Source: Patiriisocius marinistellae (GTDB lineage Bacteria; Bacteroidota; Bacteroidia; Flavobacteriales; Flavobacteriaceae). From it: 64,000 bases of DNA. Of this stretch, positions 43,857 through 53,514 are shown piece after piece; the first letter of the stretch is position 1; every line of letters begins with the position of its first letter. The stretch lies in contig NZ_BKCF01000001.1 in NCBI RefSeq assembly GCF_009014635.1, positions 1-64,000 of the forward strand, written 5' to 3'. The position numbers were made by a program, and so were the translations under genes. Under the pieces are notes generated by a model that saw only the letters and a list, made by a program, of their open reading frames with translations, was not told the origin of the DNA and made no database searches.

Positions 43857-44017
43857 AAATAAAAATGTTTGGGATTTCAATAGTGCTTAAAGATACTCAT
43901 AAACCATCAACTACAATCTCAAACCTTACCATCATCTTAACAGAACTCTCCAAACCAAGCGCTTATCTTTATCGTATTATTAGTAGGCATAAAGCCGAAA
44001 TATTAAATCCATTATAC

Positions 44018-44878
44018 ATGATGTTTAAATTATTAGGAGTTCTGTTTTTTATCATTTCATTTACAAGCTGCGCCGTTAAAAAACATGCAGATATTTCATA
44101 CCTAAACACTCCCGAACTTAAAATTAAAACAGACGGAGAAATCCCGAAGCTAAACGTTTTTAATTCCCGCAACATTTCCGAAGAAAATAAAAGTGTAAAA
44201 AAACCCGTGCTCATTTTTGTGTACGGCGGAAACTGGAATACTGGTAGCAAGGACATCTACGGTTTTCTTGGCCGCAATTTTGTAAAACATGATGTGGTGA
44301 GCGTATTGCCTAATTATACCTTGAGCCCACAAGCAAATTATGATACCATGGCACGTCAAATTGCCGAAGCTATCAAATGGACACAAAATAACATTGCCGA
44401 TTATGGTGGTGACCCTAGTCGTATTTATTTAACGGGACATTCGGCTGGTGGACATTTAGTGGCGCTTGCAACGTTAAACCCTAAATATGGGATTGATCCA
44501 GCGAGTATTTCAGGAATAATTTTAAATGATGCCGCGGCGTTAGACATGAAGCATTATCTTGAAAACAATCCTCCTACAACTACAGATGACTACCTCACCA
44601 CGTGGACTAATGAGCCAGCAAAATGGCAGGATGCTTCTCCAGTTTATTTTCTTTCTAAAACGAGCCCACCATTTAAAATTTATTTAGGAAGTAAAACATA
44701 CCAATCTATCAAAACTGCAAATGCGCGTTTTCTCGAAGAATTGCACAATTTTCAACCAGCGGTACAACCCCAAATTCTGAAGAAAAAACACGTGCCCATG
44801 GTATTGCAATACTTTTGGCCTTGGAGTAAGCGATATGATGAAATTGTAGCGTTTATGGGCGTAGTAAAAAAGAATTAA
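44018..44878 (+). CDS. Alpha/beta hydrolase lipoprotein (BD-FAE/esterase-like)
   Basis: A 286-residue lipoprotein (MMFKLLGVLFFIISFTSC, lipobox FTSC) with an esterase fold: oxyanion-hole region VLIFVYGGNWNTGS (YGG where most have HGG), DYGGDPSRIYLTGHSAGGHL with the nucleophile Ser, and a late His in LKKKHVPMV. It resembles BD-FAE/kynurenine formamidase-like hydrolases; the substrate is unknown. The frame opens at 43865, but only the ATG at 44018 (or 44021) gives a signal. It converges on PBP1A with 4 bases between stops. Confidence 0.85.
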   Translation: MMFKLLGVLFFIISFTSCAVKKHADISYLNTPELKIKTDGEIPKLNVFNSRNISEENKSVKKPVLIFVYGGNWNTGSKDIYGFLGRNFVKHDVVSVLPNYTLSPQANYDTMARQIAEAIKWTQNNIADYGGDPSRIYLTGHSAGGHLVALATLNPKYGIDPASISGIILNDAAALDMKHYLENNPPTTTDDYLTTWTNEPAKWQDASPVYFLSKTSPPFKIYLGSKTYQSIKTANARFLEELHNFQPAVQPQILKKKHVPMVLQYFWPWSKRYDEIVAFMGVVKKN

Positions 44879-44882
44879 AGTA

Positions 44883-47210
44883 CTATTGAACTACAAGAGA
44901 ATCACTTGTTTTAGAAGGCAGAGAATCTAAAGAAATTACCATGCTTTTAAGTTGTAATTCTTTAAGATAGGTTGAGTCGCTTGCATAGAAACTTTTTGCT
45001 TCATTTGCAGAGAGTTCACTATAAGCTGGGCATTTAAAATATGGAGTTTCATATTCAAAATTTGTAAGCATAGGTCGTGTCCAACTGCTCAAACTCTTAA
45101 ATACTGAAGCTACCATAGGCATCGCTGTTCTTGCTCCACTGCCTAAACTAGTACTTTTAAAATGTACACGTTTGTCTTGTGTACCCACCCAAGCGCCCAC
45201 AACAATCTCTGGCGATGCTCCTATAAACCAACCGTCACCATTATTTTGAGTGGTCCCTGTTTTCCCTATAATATTAAACGGTATGTTGTAGCTATTAAAA
45301 GACGTTCCGGTGCCTTCTGTTATAACTTCGCCCATTATTTGTTGCAATTGTTTAATGGATTTCTCTGAGGCAACACGCCCTTTATATTTCGGCTTTGCCT
45401 CAAATAATACTTTTCCTTCCTCATTGGTTATTTTTTGAATCATATAAGGCTGCACTAATTGGCCACCGTTTGAAATACTTGCGTAGGCGGTCACCATTTC
45501 TAAAAGATTGACATCTGCGGTTCCTAATACAATTGAAGGCACGTCTGGAATAGTTGCGGTAATCCCCATTTTTTCGGCTTGTTTTTTCACTTTGGGAACA
45601 CCCACTTGCATTTGCAACGCCACAGAAATTGTATTTACTGAATTAGCTAAAGCACCATGTACACTATAGCTCCCGCCATAACTACCACTTGAGTTGCGAG
45701 GTTGCCAATTTTCGTATTGGGAATAAGTGCGTAATGTGTTATCGTAAAAATCGCATGGATCAATGCCATGCTGGAGTGCCGTGAGATACGTAATAGGCTT
45801 AAATGTAGATCCTACTTGTTTAGGAGATTTAATGTTGTCTATTTGTGAAAATCCATAATCAATACCACCTAAATAACCTAGAATTGCACCGCTACGGCTA
45901 TTCATTGCTAGGATTCCTGTATGTAATCGTACGATAGCACTTATAACGCTATCTTGATAACTTTGCTGCCGAGGTTCAAAACCTTTGTTGACTTCCCAGT
46001 ATTTTCTTGCAGTTACTTTTTGTAGGTATTGCTCAATTTCTTCGGGGGTTTTTCCTTGGTTTTGCAATTGTTTTACTTTAGGTTGTTGTTTCATCAATTT
46101 ATTGATGAATGCTTCTTTTCCGCCTTGCGTTGTATTACTTTCCCAAAATTCTGCCATAGATTTTTGAAGACGTTCTATGTTACGCACCATTGCATTTTCT
46201 GCATATTTTTGAATGTTGGGTTGAAGAGTAGTGTATATGTTGAGACCGTCTTTTTCTAAATCATAAATTCCGCCTTCTGCAGTAGGATTTTCATTTGCCC
46301 ATATTTCAAACTCTTTTTTTACAAACTCTTTGTAGTAGCCTGATAGGGATGAGTTTTTTTCTGGTGGCGTATAGTTTAAAACAATAGGTGTTTTTGCTGC
46401 TGTCGCCTCCTCGGCAGTAATAGCGGCATATTTTACCATTTGATCAAGTACCGTATTACGGCGGTTTGTTGCGTTAATAGGGTTTCTTCTGGGATTGTAA
46501 TAAGTGGGAGCTTTGAGAACGCCAACTAGAGTAGCGCACTCTGCTAAATTTAATTTTTCTGGGGTTTTATTAAAAAACCGCTGTGCTGCTTTTTCAATAC
46601 CATAGAGATTTTCACCAAATGAAACGGTGTTAAAATACAAGAGTAAAAGTTCCTCTTTTGTATAAAGGTTTTCTAGTCTTTTTGCTATTATGACTTCTCG
46701 CATTTTACTAATGGGTGTGCTCAAAAACCAAAAGTCTTTTCTGCCAAAAATATTTTTCGCAATTTGCTGGGTTATGGTACTTCCGCCTCCTTTGCCCTGT
46801 TGTAGTACTACAGATTTTAAAAGTACGCGCGCATAACTTTTATAATCAATACCAGCATGTTCATAAAAACGAACATCCTCTGTTGCTACAAGTGCTTTTT
46901 TTAAATACGGGTTAAGTTGAAGACTGTCTATATTGCTTCTATTTTGCATATAGAAATAGGCGATAGGCTTTTTATCACTTCCAAATATGGTTGATGTAAC
47001 CGGGTTTTTGAGACTTGCCAATTCTTTTTTATTAGGCACATGACCAAAGAGCCCAACATACGTGAAGAAAAACAATAATAACACAAAAGAAATTCCAGTG
47101 AGCACTAGATATCCAACTGTTTTAAAAGGTTTTTTTCTTGCAAATTGAAAACTTAGTTTCAATTTATTTAAGACCTTATGTATAAATTTTTTAGAGGATG
47201 TTGGATTCAA
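44883..47210 (-). CDS. Penicillin-binding protein 1A-type transglycosylase/transpeptidase
   Basis: A 775-residue bifunctional peptidoglycan synthase. An N-terminal membrane helix (about 33-55) is followed by the GT51 domain (ATEDVRFYEHAGIDYKSYAR, GGGSTITQQIAKNIFGRKDF) and, from about residue 430, the transpeptidase with KQVGSTFKPITYL (Ser nucleophile), SVN and IIGKTGTTQNNGDGWF. It builds glycan strands and cross-links them. The start codon is TTG at 47210; no in-frame ATG lies nearby upstream or within the first part of the protein. Confidence 0.94.
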   Translation of the reverse strand: MNPTSSKKFIHKVLNKLKLSFQFARKKPFKTVGYLVLTGISFVLLLFFFTYVGLFGHVPNKKELASLKNPVTSTIFGSDKKPIAYFYMQNRSNIDSLQLNPYLKKALVATEDVRFYEHAGIDYKSYARVLLKSVVLQQGKGGGSTITQQIAKNIFGRKDFWFLSTPISKMREVIIAKRLENLYTKEELLLLYFNTVSFGENLYGIEKAAQRFFNKTPEKLNLAECATLVGVLKAPTYYNPRRNPINATNRRNTVLDQMVKYAAITAEEATAAKTPIVLNYTPPEKNSSLSGYYKEFVKKEFEIWANENPTAEGGIYDLEKDGLNIYTTLQPNIQKYAENAMVRNIERLQKSMAEFWESNTTQGGKEAFINKLMKQQPKVKQLQNQGKTPEEIEQYLQKVTARKYWEVNKGFEPRQQSYQDSVISAIVRLHTGILAMNSRSGAILGYLGGIDYGFSQIDNIKSPKQVGSTFKPITYLTALQHGIDPCDFYDNTLRTYSQYENWQPRNSSGSYGGSYSVHGALANSVNTISVALQMQVGVPKVKKQAEKMGITATIPDVPSIVLGTADVNLLEMVTAYASISNGGQLVQPYMIQKITNEEGKVLFEAKPKYKGRVASEKSIKQLQQIMGEVITEGTGTSFNSYNIPFNIIGKTGTTQNNGDGWFIGASPEIVVGAWVGTQDKRVHFKSTSLGSGARTAMPMVASVFKSLSSWTRPMLTNFEYETPYFKCPAYSELSANEAKSFYASDSTYLKELQLKSMVISLDSLPSKTSDSLVVQ

Positions 47211-47345
47211 ATAACAAGAGTTTTTATGGTATTATATTTTGACAAAAAAAATCTTTTTTAAGACAGTGTTGAATTAAAAATATGAAATTTTTTAAACCAA
47301 TATATTTCCGAAGTAATGATTGTTTGTTTTAAATATAAGATAATT

Positions 47346-49052
47346 CTAACTAACTCTTGCAACAACACCTCTCTCCCAATCGTGAGTTTCTGGACTAAAA
47401 CATTCTAAAATAGCATCTGTTCCAAATATGCTACCTTTTGTATTCCTCCCCACTACTGCAATGGGAATTATATTTTTATGCTTTTTTGCAGGGATTATTG
47501 TTGCGTCTGGATTTGTCTTTATGCCTAGATCTTTGTGAACTGGTTGTATGAGTTTTTCTTCAATTAATTTTTTAAATATGGAGCTGTCTGTTTGTTGTAA
47601 AACAGGAGCATCCATAACAGAATTACACAACATTATTGCAGTTACACTTGTATCATTTTTAGTGATTTCCCAACCACTTTCTACAATATCAACATTAGGG
47701 TCGTTTACATAGTTTAAATCTAAAATTGCTGCTTCGTGAAGCGCAATAAGTTGTAATATGCTTTCCATTGGAGGACCATAAGAATATCTTTTTACTTCTT
47801 GGTCAATATCGATTAATTGTTTTATTACATCTCCCGAAACCCCGCTAAATGCAAAAAGACGATACATTATAGGTTGTAGATGCCGCCAAACCTGACCTAT
47901 ATGAAAATCTAAAGTTGGCTCAATGTTACCCCAAGCCATTTCAACAGTTTGTTTCATATATTTAACCGTAGGCAATGTGGTATCTAAAATTAAATCATGA
48001 GCCGTGCTTGTATCTTGCAACCATTTATTAGCTATTGCTTCCAACTTTGTAACACTAACTTTGTTTGAGCTATTATGACTGTAAATTGTTGCGGCTACAT
48101 GAGAAAAAGCTTTTAAGATAAAATCACAATTATCTATTTTTTCTGGCTGAAGCAATTTATTTTTTAATGTTAATTCAAACCAATTTTGTTGTGAAATTGA
48201 AGGCTCAAAAGAACTATCTACTTTTCTACCGTAGGGTTTGGGAACGCATGGGAGACCATCAAAACTGTAAGGAATTATTTTTTTTACACATCCTTTTTCT
48301 GGTATAAATTGTAAATAATTTGACCCTTGCTTCTCTTTAAATTCTCCATATTTATAATTTGTTAATTGCCTAGCTACATCAAGCATTGATAATCCAAATC
48401 CTTTTATTGCAACAATTGCATCTTTTAGTTCTTCAATAGCAATCTTCTCTTCATATGGATTATCAATATAAATAATGTGCTTTTGATTTGAATGTGCTTT
48501 AAACTCTTTAGTCTCATCACTATCTTTTACTGGCGTATGCCCTATGGTTAACAAACATTCTTCAACGTTAACAGTAGATTTTTCGCTTTTAACAGTCACC
48601 ACTGAATTTTTAAAAGAAACCTCTGTTACACGCTCTTTATAAATGGTTAAAAAGTTTTCCTTTTTCAAGATGTTATAAATACTTTTTGCACGCTCATTTA
48701 AATATTGACCCATTTGTGACCTTGGGGGATAAACATCTTCATCTTGATCAATATTTTGAATTTTATCTTGCAATTTACACCAAGTAATATAAGATGGGAA
48801 TGAGGGAATTTCTATTGTATTAAATAGCATTTTTTCTCTTCCTTTTAAATTTTGAAGCGCGTGGTCAGATATATTTATGTAATTCGTTTTGGGTTGATTG
48901 ATTTCCCAAGCTTTTCCTGTGCCTAAATGACTAGAAATTTCATAAATTAAAAAATGAGGTTCTAACTTTGTTTTAATCGAAGAAAGTTCTAAAACTAAAT
49001 TTTCAAGACATGCTAATCCTCTTGGACCAAAACCTATAATTGCTATTTTCAT
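47346..49052 (-). CDS. FAD/NAD(P)-binding domain protein (PF13454 type)
   Basis: A 568-residue cytoplasmic protein whose N-terminus MKIAIIGFGPRGLACLENLV is a dinucleotide-binding GxGxxG motif; the FAD/NAD(P)-binding region continues with HLGTGKAWEINQPKTNYINI and LTIGHTPV, and the end has NTKGSIFGTDAILECFSPET. The family resembles flavoprotein oxygenases/oxidases such as HpyO-type proteins, but the substrate cannot be told. It stands alone; a copy of the dispersed 10-mer lies upstream of PBP1A at 47304-47313, just downstream of this gene's stop. Confidence 0.82.
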   Translation of the reverse strand: MKIAIIGFGPRGLACLENLVLELSSIKTKLEPHFLIYEISSHLGTGKAWEINQPKTNYINISDHALQNLKGREKMLFNTIEIPSFPSYITWCKLQDKIQNIDQDEDVYPPRSQMGQYLNERAKSIYNILKKENFLTIYKERVTEVSFKNSVVTVKSEKSTVNVEECLLTIGHTPVKDSDETKEFKAHSNQKHIIYIDNPYEEKIAIEELKDAIVAIKGFGLSMLDVARQLTNYKYGEFKEKQGSNYLQFIPEKGCVKKIIPYSFDGLPCVPKPYGRKVDSSFEPSISQQNWFELTLKNKLLQPEKIDNCDFILKAFSHVAATIYSHNSSNKVSVTKLEAIANKWLQDTSTAHDLILDTTLPTVKYMKQTVEMAWGNIEPTLDFHIGQVWRHLQPIMYRLFAFSGVSGDVIKQLIDIDQEVKRYSYGPPMESILQLIALHEAAILDLNYVNDPNVDIVESGWEITKNDTSVTAIMLCNSVMDAPVLQQTDSSIFKKLIEEKLIQPVHKDLGIKTNPDATIIPAKKHKNIIPIAVVGRNTKGSIFGTDAILECFSPETHDWERGVVARVS

Positions 49053-49145
49053 GTATTAATTTTACAGCATAAAGGTCGGTATAAGGTGCAGATGATTTTT
49101 ATAAAATCCCGTTAAAAAAATAGCTCTTTTTCATTTCTATAAGTA

Positions 49146-50063
49146 TTAAAAATATACAGAACAATGAGGTAAAGCTGTTTTGATTCTTGCTTGTTCTTGT
49201 GGAGAAAAATTATTTTTAGTTAAAATAAGTGTGGTAAGTTTTGGTAAATCTTTTAAATTTTTAGGAAGTATTTTTAATTGATTATTTGAAAGGATTAAGA
49301 GCTCTAAGTTTTTTAATGCTATTAACTCTTCTGGAATGGAAGTTAACTTATTATCATTCAACTTCAACGTAGTTAGCGACTCTAATCCATCAATATTTGA
49401 TGGAATAGCTCTCAAATTGTTATGCTCTATATTAAGTTCTAATAAGTTATTTAATTGTAACCAACTTGCGTCAATTTCATAAAACTGATTATACCCTAAA
49501 TCTAGCATTTTAAGTGCCTTAAAATTTTCCATATTCTCAGGTAAATAGCTCAATTGATTATTATCAAGTTGCAATACTTTTAAAGTAGTACACTGCGTAA
49601 TAGCGTCTGGAATGCGCACAAGAGTATTACCACTAAGATGAAGATTTTGTAATTTGTTTAGTGTCCCAATGGCTTCGGAAATTTCTATAATTCCATTATC
49701 GGCTAGATCGAGAGAGGTAAGGTTAGACAGTTTGTTTATATCACTAGGAATTGTGGTGAGTCCATTAGCTTTTAAATTAAGTACTTCAAGGTTTTTTAAT
49801 TGAAATAGTACTTCGTCCCATTGTTCAAAATTATTACGCATTGCGTTTAAAAACTGGAGGGATTCTAGTTTAACTATTTTAGAAGGAATAACAAATAATT
49901 GCTGATCTCTTAAATTAAGGTTTCTTGCGTTTAAATCTTTTTCGATTGCTTTTTCAACGTTATAATAAACAGCATCTTTCAATGGATTTGCATATTGCGC
50001 ATTTGCATTATAAAAAGCCATAGTGGTCATAATTGCTATCGCTACTATAGTTTTAAATATCAT
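49146..50063 (-). CDS. Exported leucine-rich repeat protein
   Basis: A 305-residue protein with signal peptide (MIFKTIVAIAIMTTMAFYNA) and about nine to ten 23-residue LRRs from residue 45 to 295, each like LTSLDLADNGIIEISEAIGT or LKVLQLDNNQLSYLPENMEN. LRR domains mediate protein contacts; no enzyme domain or T9SS tail is present. A terminator-like hairpin lies between it and the PhoX-like gene, so they are separate units. Confidence 0.88.
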   Translation of the reverse strand: MIFKTIVAIAIMTTMAFYNANAQYANPLKDAVYYNVEKAIEKDLNARNLNLRDQQLFVIPSKIVKLESLQFLNAMRNNFEQWDEVLFQLKNLEVLNLKANGLTTIPSDINKLSNLTSLDLADNGIIEISEAIGTLNKLQNLHLSGNTLVRIPDAITQCTTLKVLQLDNNQLSYLPENMENFKALKMLDLGYNQFYEIDASWLQLNNLLELNIEHNNLRAIPSNIDGLESLTTLKLNDNKLTSIPEELIALKNLELLILSNNQLKILPKNLKDLPKLTTLILTKNNFSPQEQARIKTALPHCSVYF

Positions 50064-50097
50064 AGTATTTATTGTTGTTTTAAAATTTCAGAATAAA

Positions 50098-50135
50098 AAA
50101 AAGACTGACAGTATCCTCAAACCATCAGCCTTTTT
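50098..50135 (-). terminator. Terminator of the PhoX-like gene
   Basis: On the minus strand GGCTGATGG pairs with CTGTCAGTC around a loop (several G-T pairs), followed by eight T. Confidence 0.6.
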
Positions 50136-50150
50136 CACACTTAACTTAAC

Positions 50151-53129
50151 TTAATTTTTAGTGAGCAACTTGTATGTTGCTATATTTTTACCTACTTGTA
50201 CTTTAAGCATTAGCATTTGATTTCCTGTCATATATGATGACACATCAAATGTTGCGGTTGCTGCATTTCCATTTGATTGAATGTTGTTTGTTGTCATTAA
50301 TTGTTTTCCTAGCATATCAAAAACAGTTACACTTACATCCTGATCACCCACTTCGTTCAAAACTATATTTACAATACCACTTGTAGGGTTAGGATATACT
50401 ACAACATTGTTTTTTAAGGCATCATCAATACCTAGCAACTGTACTAGAATATAGTCATCCTTTAATTCCATTTCACTTTCTCCCGCAATATTTGTTACAA
50501 CTAATGATGCGTTGAATATCCCCTCATCTAAATACGCTACGGTAGGAGACTGCTCAGTTGATGTTGCTGGAATACCACCTTCAAAAGTCCATTGCCATGA
50601 TGCAGGATTATTTTGACTTAAGTCTGAAAAGGTGATTGCTGTTCCTGGAGCAGTTTCGGTCACAGATGCTTGAAAATCTGCTATAGGCACTTGCGCTCCT
50701 AAGTTTTCTTTTACAGCAAATACAACTGTTGCAGATGCGTTGAACCTTACATCTGTAAATGTTGCGTCTTGTTGTGGTGTATTGCTACCGCTAGGGTGTT
50801 GTACAGAGAAGAAACCAAATTTAAAATCTGGGGTGAATGTTAGACCTGTAGGCTCAGACCCATTAGGCATTGAAGCAAATAATTCTACTTTAGGGTTTGC
50901 TTGTGTATGGTCTGGACGTACTACCCAAATATAGTTATTACCACCATCTTGTAATACCCAGAGATTTCCTTTATCATCAAATGTAAGATTATCATTACCA
51001 CCACCCCAACTTTCACTAAATGTTCCGTTTGCTGTAGTAATGTCATAATTTGTACCTCCTACAAATGTTCTAAAATTTGAAACCGTTGTACCATTGTCTG
51101 TAAATTTATACACTCTACTTTTCCCTTTTGAAGTAAAATAAATTTCACCGGTTACTGGGTTGATTTCGCAATCTTCAACACCATTAAAATCAGTTCCTCC
51201 TAAAGCAGCAGCTGCAGCTGTTACATTATTACGCTCTGCTTTTGTTGTGTTTGGAACTTGAATCCAATGTGCAGATGGCGATGATGGGTCGTTGTTTATT
51301 AATGGTGTATCTAATTTTAAAACGTATAAAGTTCCTTGAGAAAGGTCTCCTGGAGTATCTGCAACAAATTTATATACACAATCTGTTCCCCCATCTTCAC
51401 CATAGTAAGCTGTCACCATATCTTCTGAAACGACTACATTTTCATGTTTCATACGCCCCATTGCCCATAGTTTTTCTTGCCCGTTACCATAGTTAATTAC
51501 GCGTGCTGTATCTGGGTCAATCTCTACTAACCAGCCTACATCTTGATACCCGTCGTTGTTTTGGTCTCCACCATTAGTTGATTCTTCTGCTGTAATTACA
51601 GTTCCCCAAGGTGTTGTTCCTCCAGAACAGTTTCTGGTTGTAGTAACTAAAGCTGTGTTGTATAAATCAACAGGTTGAGATTCATCTAAAACCCATAGCT
51701 GTGTGTCTTCATCATAATGAACATCAATTATTGACACTCCACCTGGTGTTGTTTCATGGTTTATTGCCACATACCCTTCTGTGCTTGAGCCTGCAACTGG
51801 AACATAACCTGTAAAATCATTATTTCCCGGAACTGTACCCCCACCTATAGTATACTCATCTCCTTGCTTAAATAATAATTGAAATTTGTGCTCTTCTGCA
51901 ATTATCATGTTTTCAGTTTGACCTGTAGGATCAATTGATGTAAAACAAGCAATATCTCCTTCTTCACACGTAAATGGATCAACTGCTACTTGTGCATCTT
52001 GTAGGTATAAATCAAACTTTAAATCTGAACTTTGAGCATCACGATTATGTATTTCAACCGAAATACGATTTATCCCATTAATAAAAGCTGTTTTAGGCAC
52101 TTCTGTAATAAAATAAGTATTCTCATCATTACCACTAACAGTATTTTCTGCACCAGTTAAATAATCAACAGTCCCTACTGGCATATTGTCTCTTAAAACC
52201 TCAACTCCATTTACATATACAATTGCTCCATCATCACGAAGTAAACCAAACTCAACCATGTCTGCCATAGTTGTTAAATCAACCTCTACTTCTTTTGAAA
52301 AATATGTAGTAATATATTTATTAGATGCATCCGGTCCAAAAGAAACTGTAGTAGTTACAGGATCTCCATAACCAAAAGATCCAACTCCTATTGACCAAGT
52401 TGACACATTGTATGCTCCCGTTGTCCAAGGTTCTGCATCAAGACTCACGCCCGTATCTAAAAATCTCCATCCAGATAAAGCCGCAACTGGGTAAGGTGTA
52501 GGGTCAAGTGTTATAGGCACAAAATCTGTAAACATATCAAAACCTAAATCTGAACTTCCAGGAGTTGCTTGATGTAGTTCCACAGCAATTACATTTGCTC
52601 CGTTTATTAATAAATTAGCACTGCTAAAAAGGTCAAAATCATTTTCATCACTACCCCCTATTGTTCCAGAAGCATACGTATTATATGTAATTTGACCACC
52701 AGGCATATTTGCACGATGGATCTCTACACCATTTAAATACACCACTACACCATCATCAAAAAGAATATTGTATAACAAATCTCCATATTGAGATGCATCA
52801 CTAATATCAAATTCATACCTAAAATAATAGGTAGGGTATTTATTATTCCCATTAGACCCAAAGTTTAATGTTGTTGTTTCATTTCCATCACCGTAACCAA
52901 ATTTTCCATTTCCTGTTTGCCAACCACTATCGTCATAATTTGTTTCTTTCCAGCTAGTGCCCAAATCTGCACCTGTATCATTATAACTCCAGTTACTTCC
53001 AGCCGCAAATGGATAAGCGCCTGCAATTGCTGTCGTGGTAGTAGTTAAAGTCTCAAACGCTGCTGCTCGTACCGTAAATAATACAGAAAGCACACATATA
53101 AAACTTAAAAATAGTTGTTGTTTTTTCAT
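50151..53129 (-). CDS. PhoX/DUF839-like secreted protein with PKD domain and T9SS tail
   Basis: A 992-residue exported protein. After the signal peptide come two similar ~180-residue beta-sandwich modules (about 35-210 and 215-380; WSYNDTGADLGTSWKETNYD / WRFLDTGVSLDAEPWTTGAY, both with YLNGVEIHR or YVNGVEVLRD), then a PhoX-like region (about 405-820; YVAINHETTPGG, TTRNCSGGTTPWGTVITAEE, EDCEINPVTGEIYFTSKG), a PKD domain (about 825-900) and a Por_Secre_tail (VVVYPNPTSGIVNI). PhoX enzymes are calcium-dependent phosphatases; I have not confirmed the active site, so activity is inference. Confidence 0.85.
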   Translation of the reverse strand: MKKQQLFLSFICVLSVLFTVRAAAFETLTTTTTAIAGAYPFAAGSNWSYNDTGADLGTSWKETNYDDSGWQTGNGKFGYGDGNETTTLNFGSNGNNKYPTYYFRYEFDISDASQYGDLLYNILFDDGVVVYLNGVEIHRANMPGGQITYNTYASGTIGGSDENDFDLFSSANLLINGANVIAVELHQATPGSSDLGFDMFTDFVPITLDPTPYPVAALSGWRFLDTGVSLDAEPWTTGAYNVSTWSIGVGSFGYGDPVTTTVSFGPDASNKYITTYFSKEVEVDLTTMADMVEFGLLRDDGAIVYVNGVEVLRDNMPVGTVDYLTGAENTVSGNDENTYFITEVPKTAFINGINRISVEIHNRDAQSSDLKFDLYLQDAQVAVDPFTCEEGDIACFTSIDPTGQTENMIIAEEHKFQLLFKQGDEYTIGGGTVPGNNDFTGYVPVAGSSTEGYVAINHETTPGGVSIIDVHYDEDTQLWVLDESQPVDLYNTALVTTTRNCSGGTTPWGTVITAEESTNGGDQNNDGYQDVGWLVEIDPDTARVINYGNGQEKLWAMGRMKHENVVVSEDMVTAYYGEDGGTDCVYKFVADTPGDLSQGTLYVLKLDTPLINNDPSSPSAHWIQVPNTTKAERNNVTAAAAALGGTDFNGVEDCEINPVTGEIYFTSKGKSRVYKFTDNGTTVSNFRTFVGGTNYDITTANGTFSESWGGGNDNLTFDDKGNLWVLQDGGNNYIWVVRPDHTQANPKVELFASMPNGSEPTGLTFTPDFKFGFFSVQHPSGSNTPQQDATFTDVRFNASATVVFAVKENLGAQVPIADFQASVTETAPGTAITFSDLSQNNPASWQWTFEGGIPATSTEQSPTVAYLDEGIFNASLVVTNIAGESEMELKDDYILVQLLGIDDALKNNVVVYPNPTSGIVNIVLNEVGDQDVSVTVFDMLGKQLMTTNNIQSNGNAATATFDVSSYMTGNQMLMLKVQVGKNIATYKLLTKN

Positions 53130-53514
53130 GTTTAATTTTTTTAGATTCTTTTGGTTAATTTTTGTTCCCCAAAACTACTATGACAAAACGCCAATCATGA
53201 AAACTCAAGATTACCTGTTTTTTACTAAACTTTTAACCCAGTGTTATAAACGTTACCTCAACATTACGTTACATACATATTAAATACTTGAATGTAAAAT
53301 TATTTTAAACGCTATATTTCCTCAGCATTAAATAAAATCAACTGTATGGCTTATATCTTCGGAAATGTGACTATTGGGATACTTTCGTTAATTTAAAGAA
53401 GAATATTGATTGTAAATCTCTTTAAGAATATGAAAAGAGAAATAGGAAATGAAAGTAAATACTATATAAAAAAGCTATTGTAATTACACTGGTTAATATT
53501 AGCTATCAAAAAAA
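53130..53514. other. 385-base intergenic region
   Basis: Spacer between two minus-strand genes (the PhoX-like gene and the di-haem peroxidase). It contains one exact CTTCGGAAAT (53357-53366) and no supported gene, promoter consensus or terminator. Confidence 0.5.
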
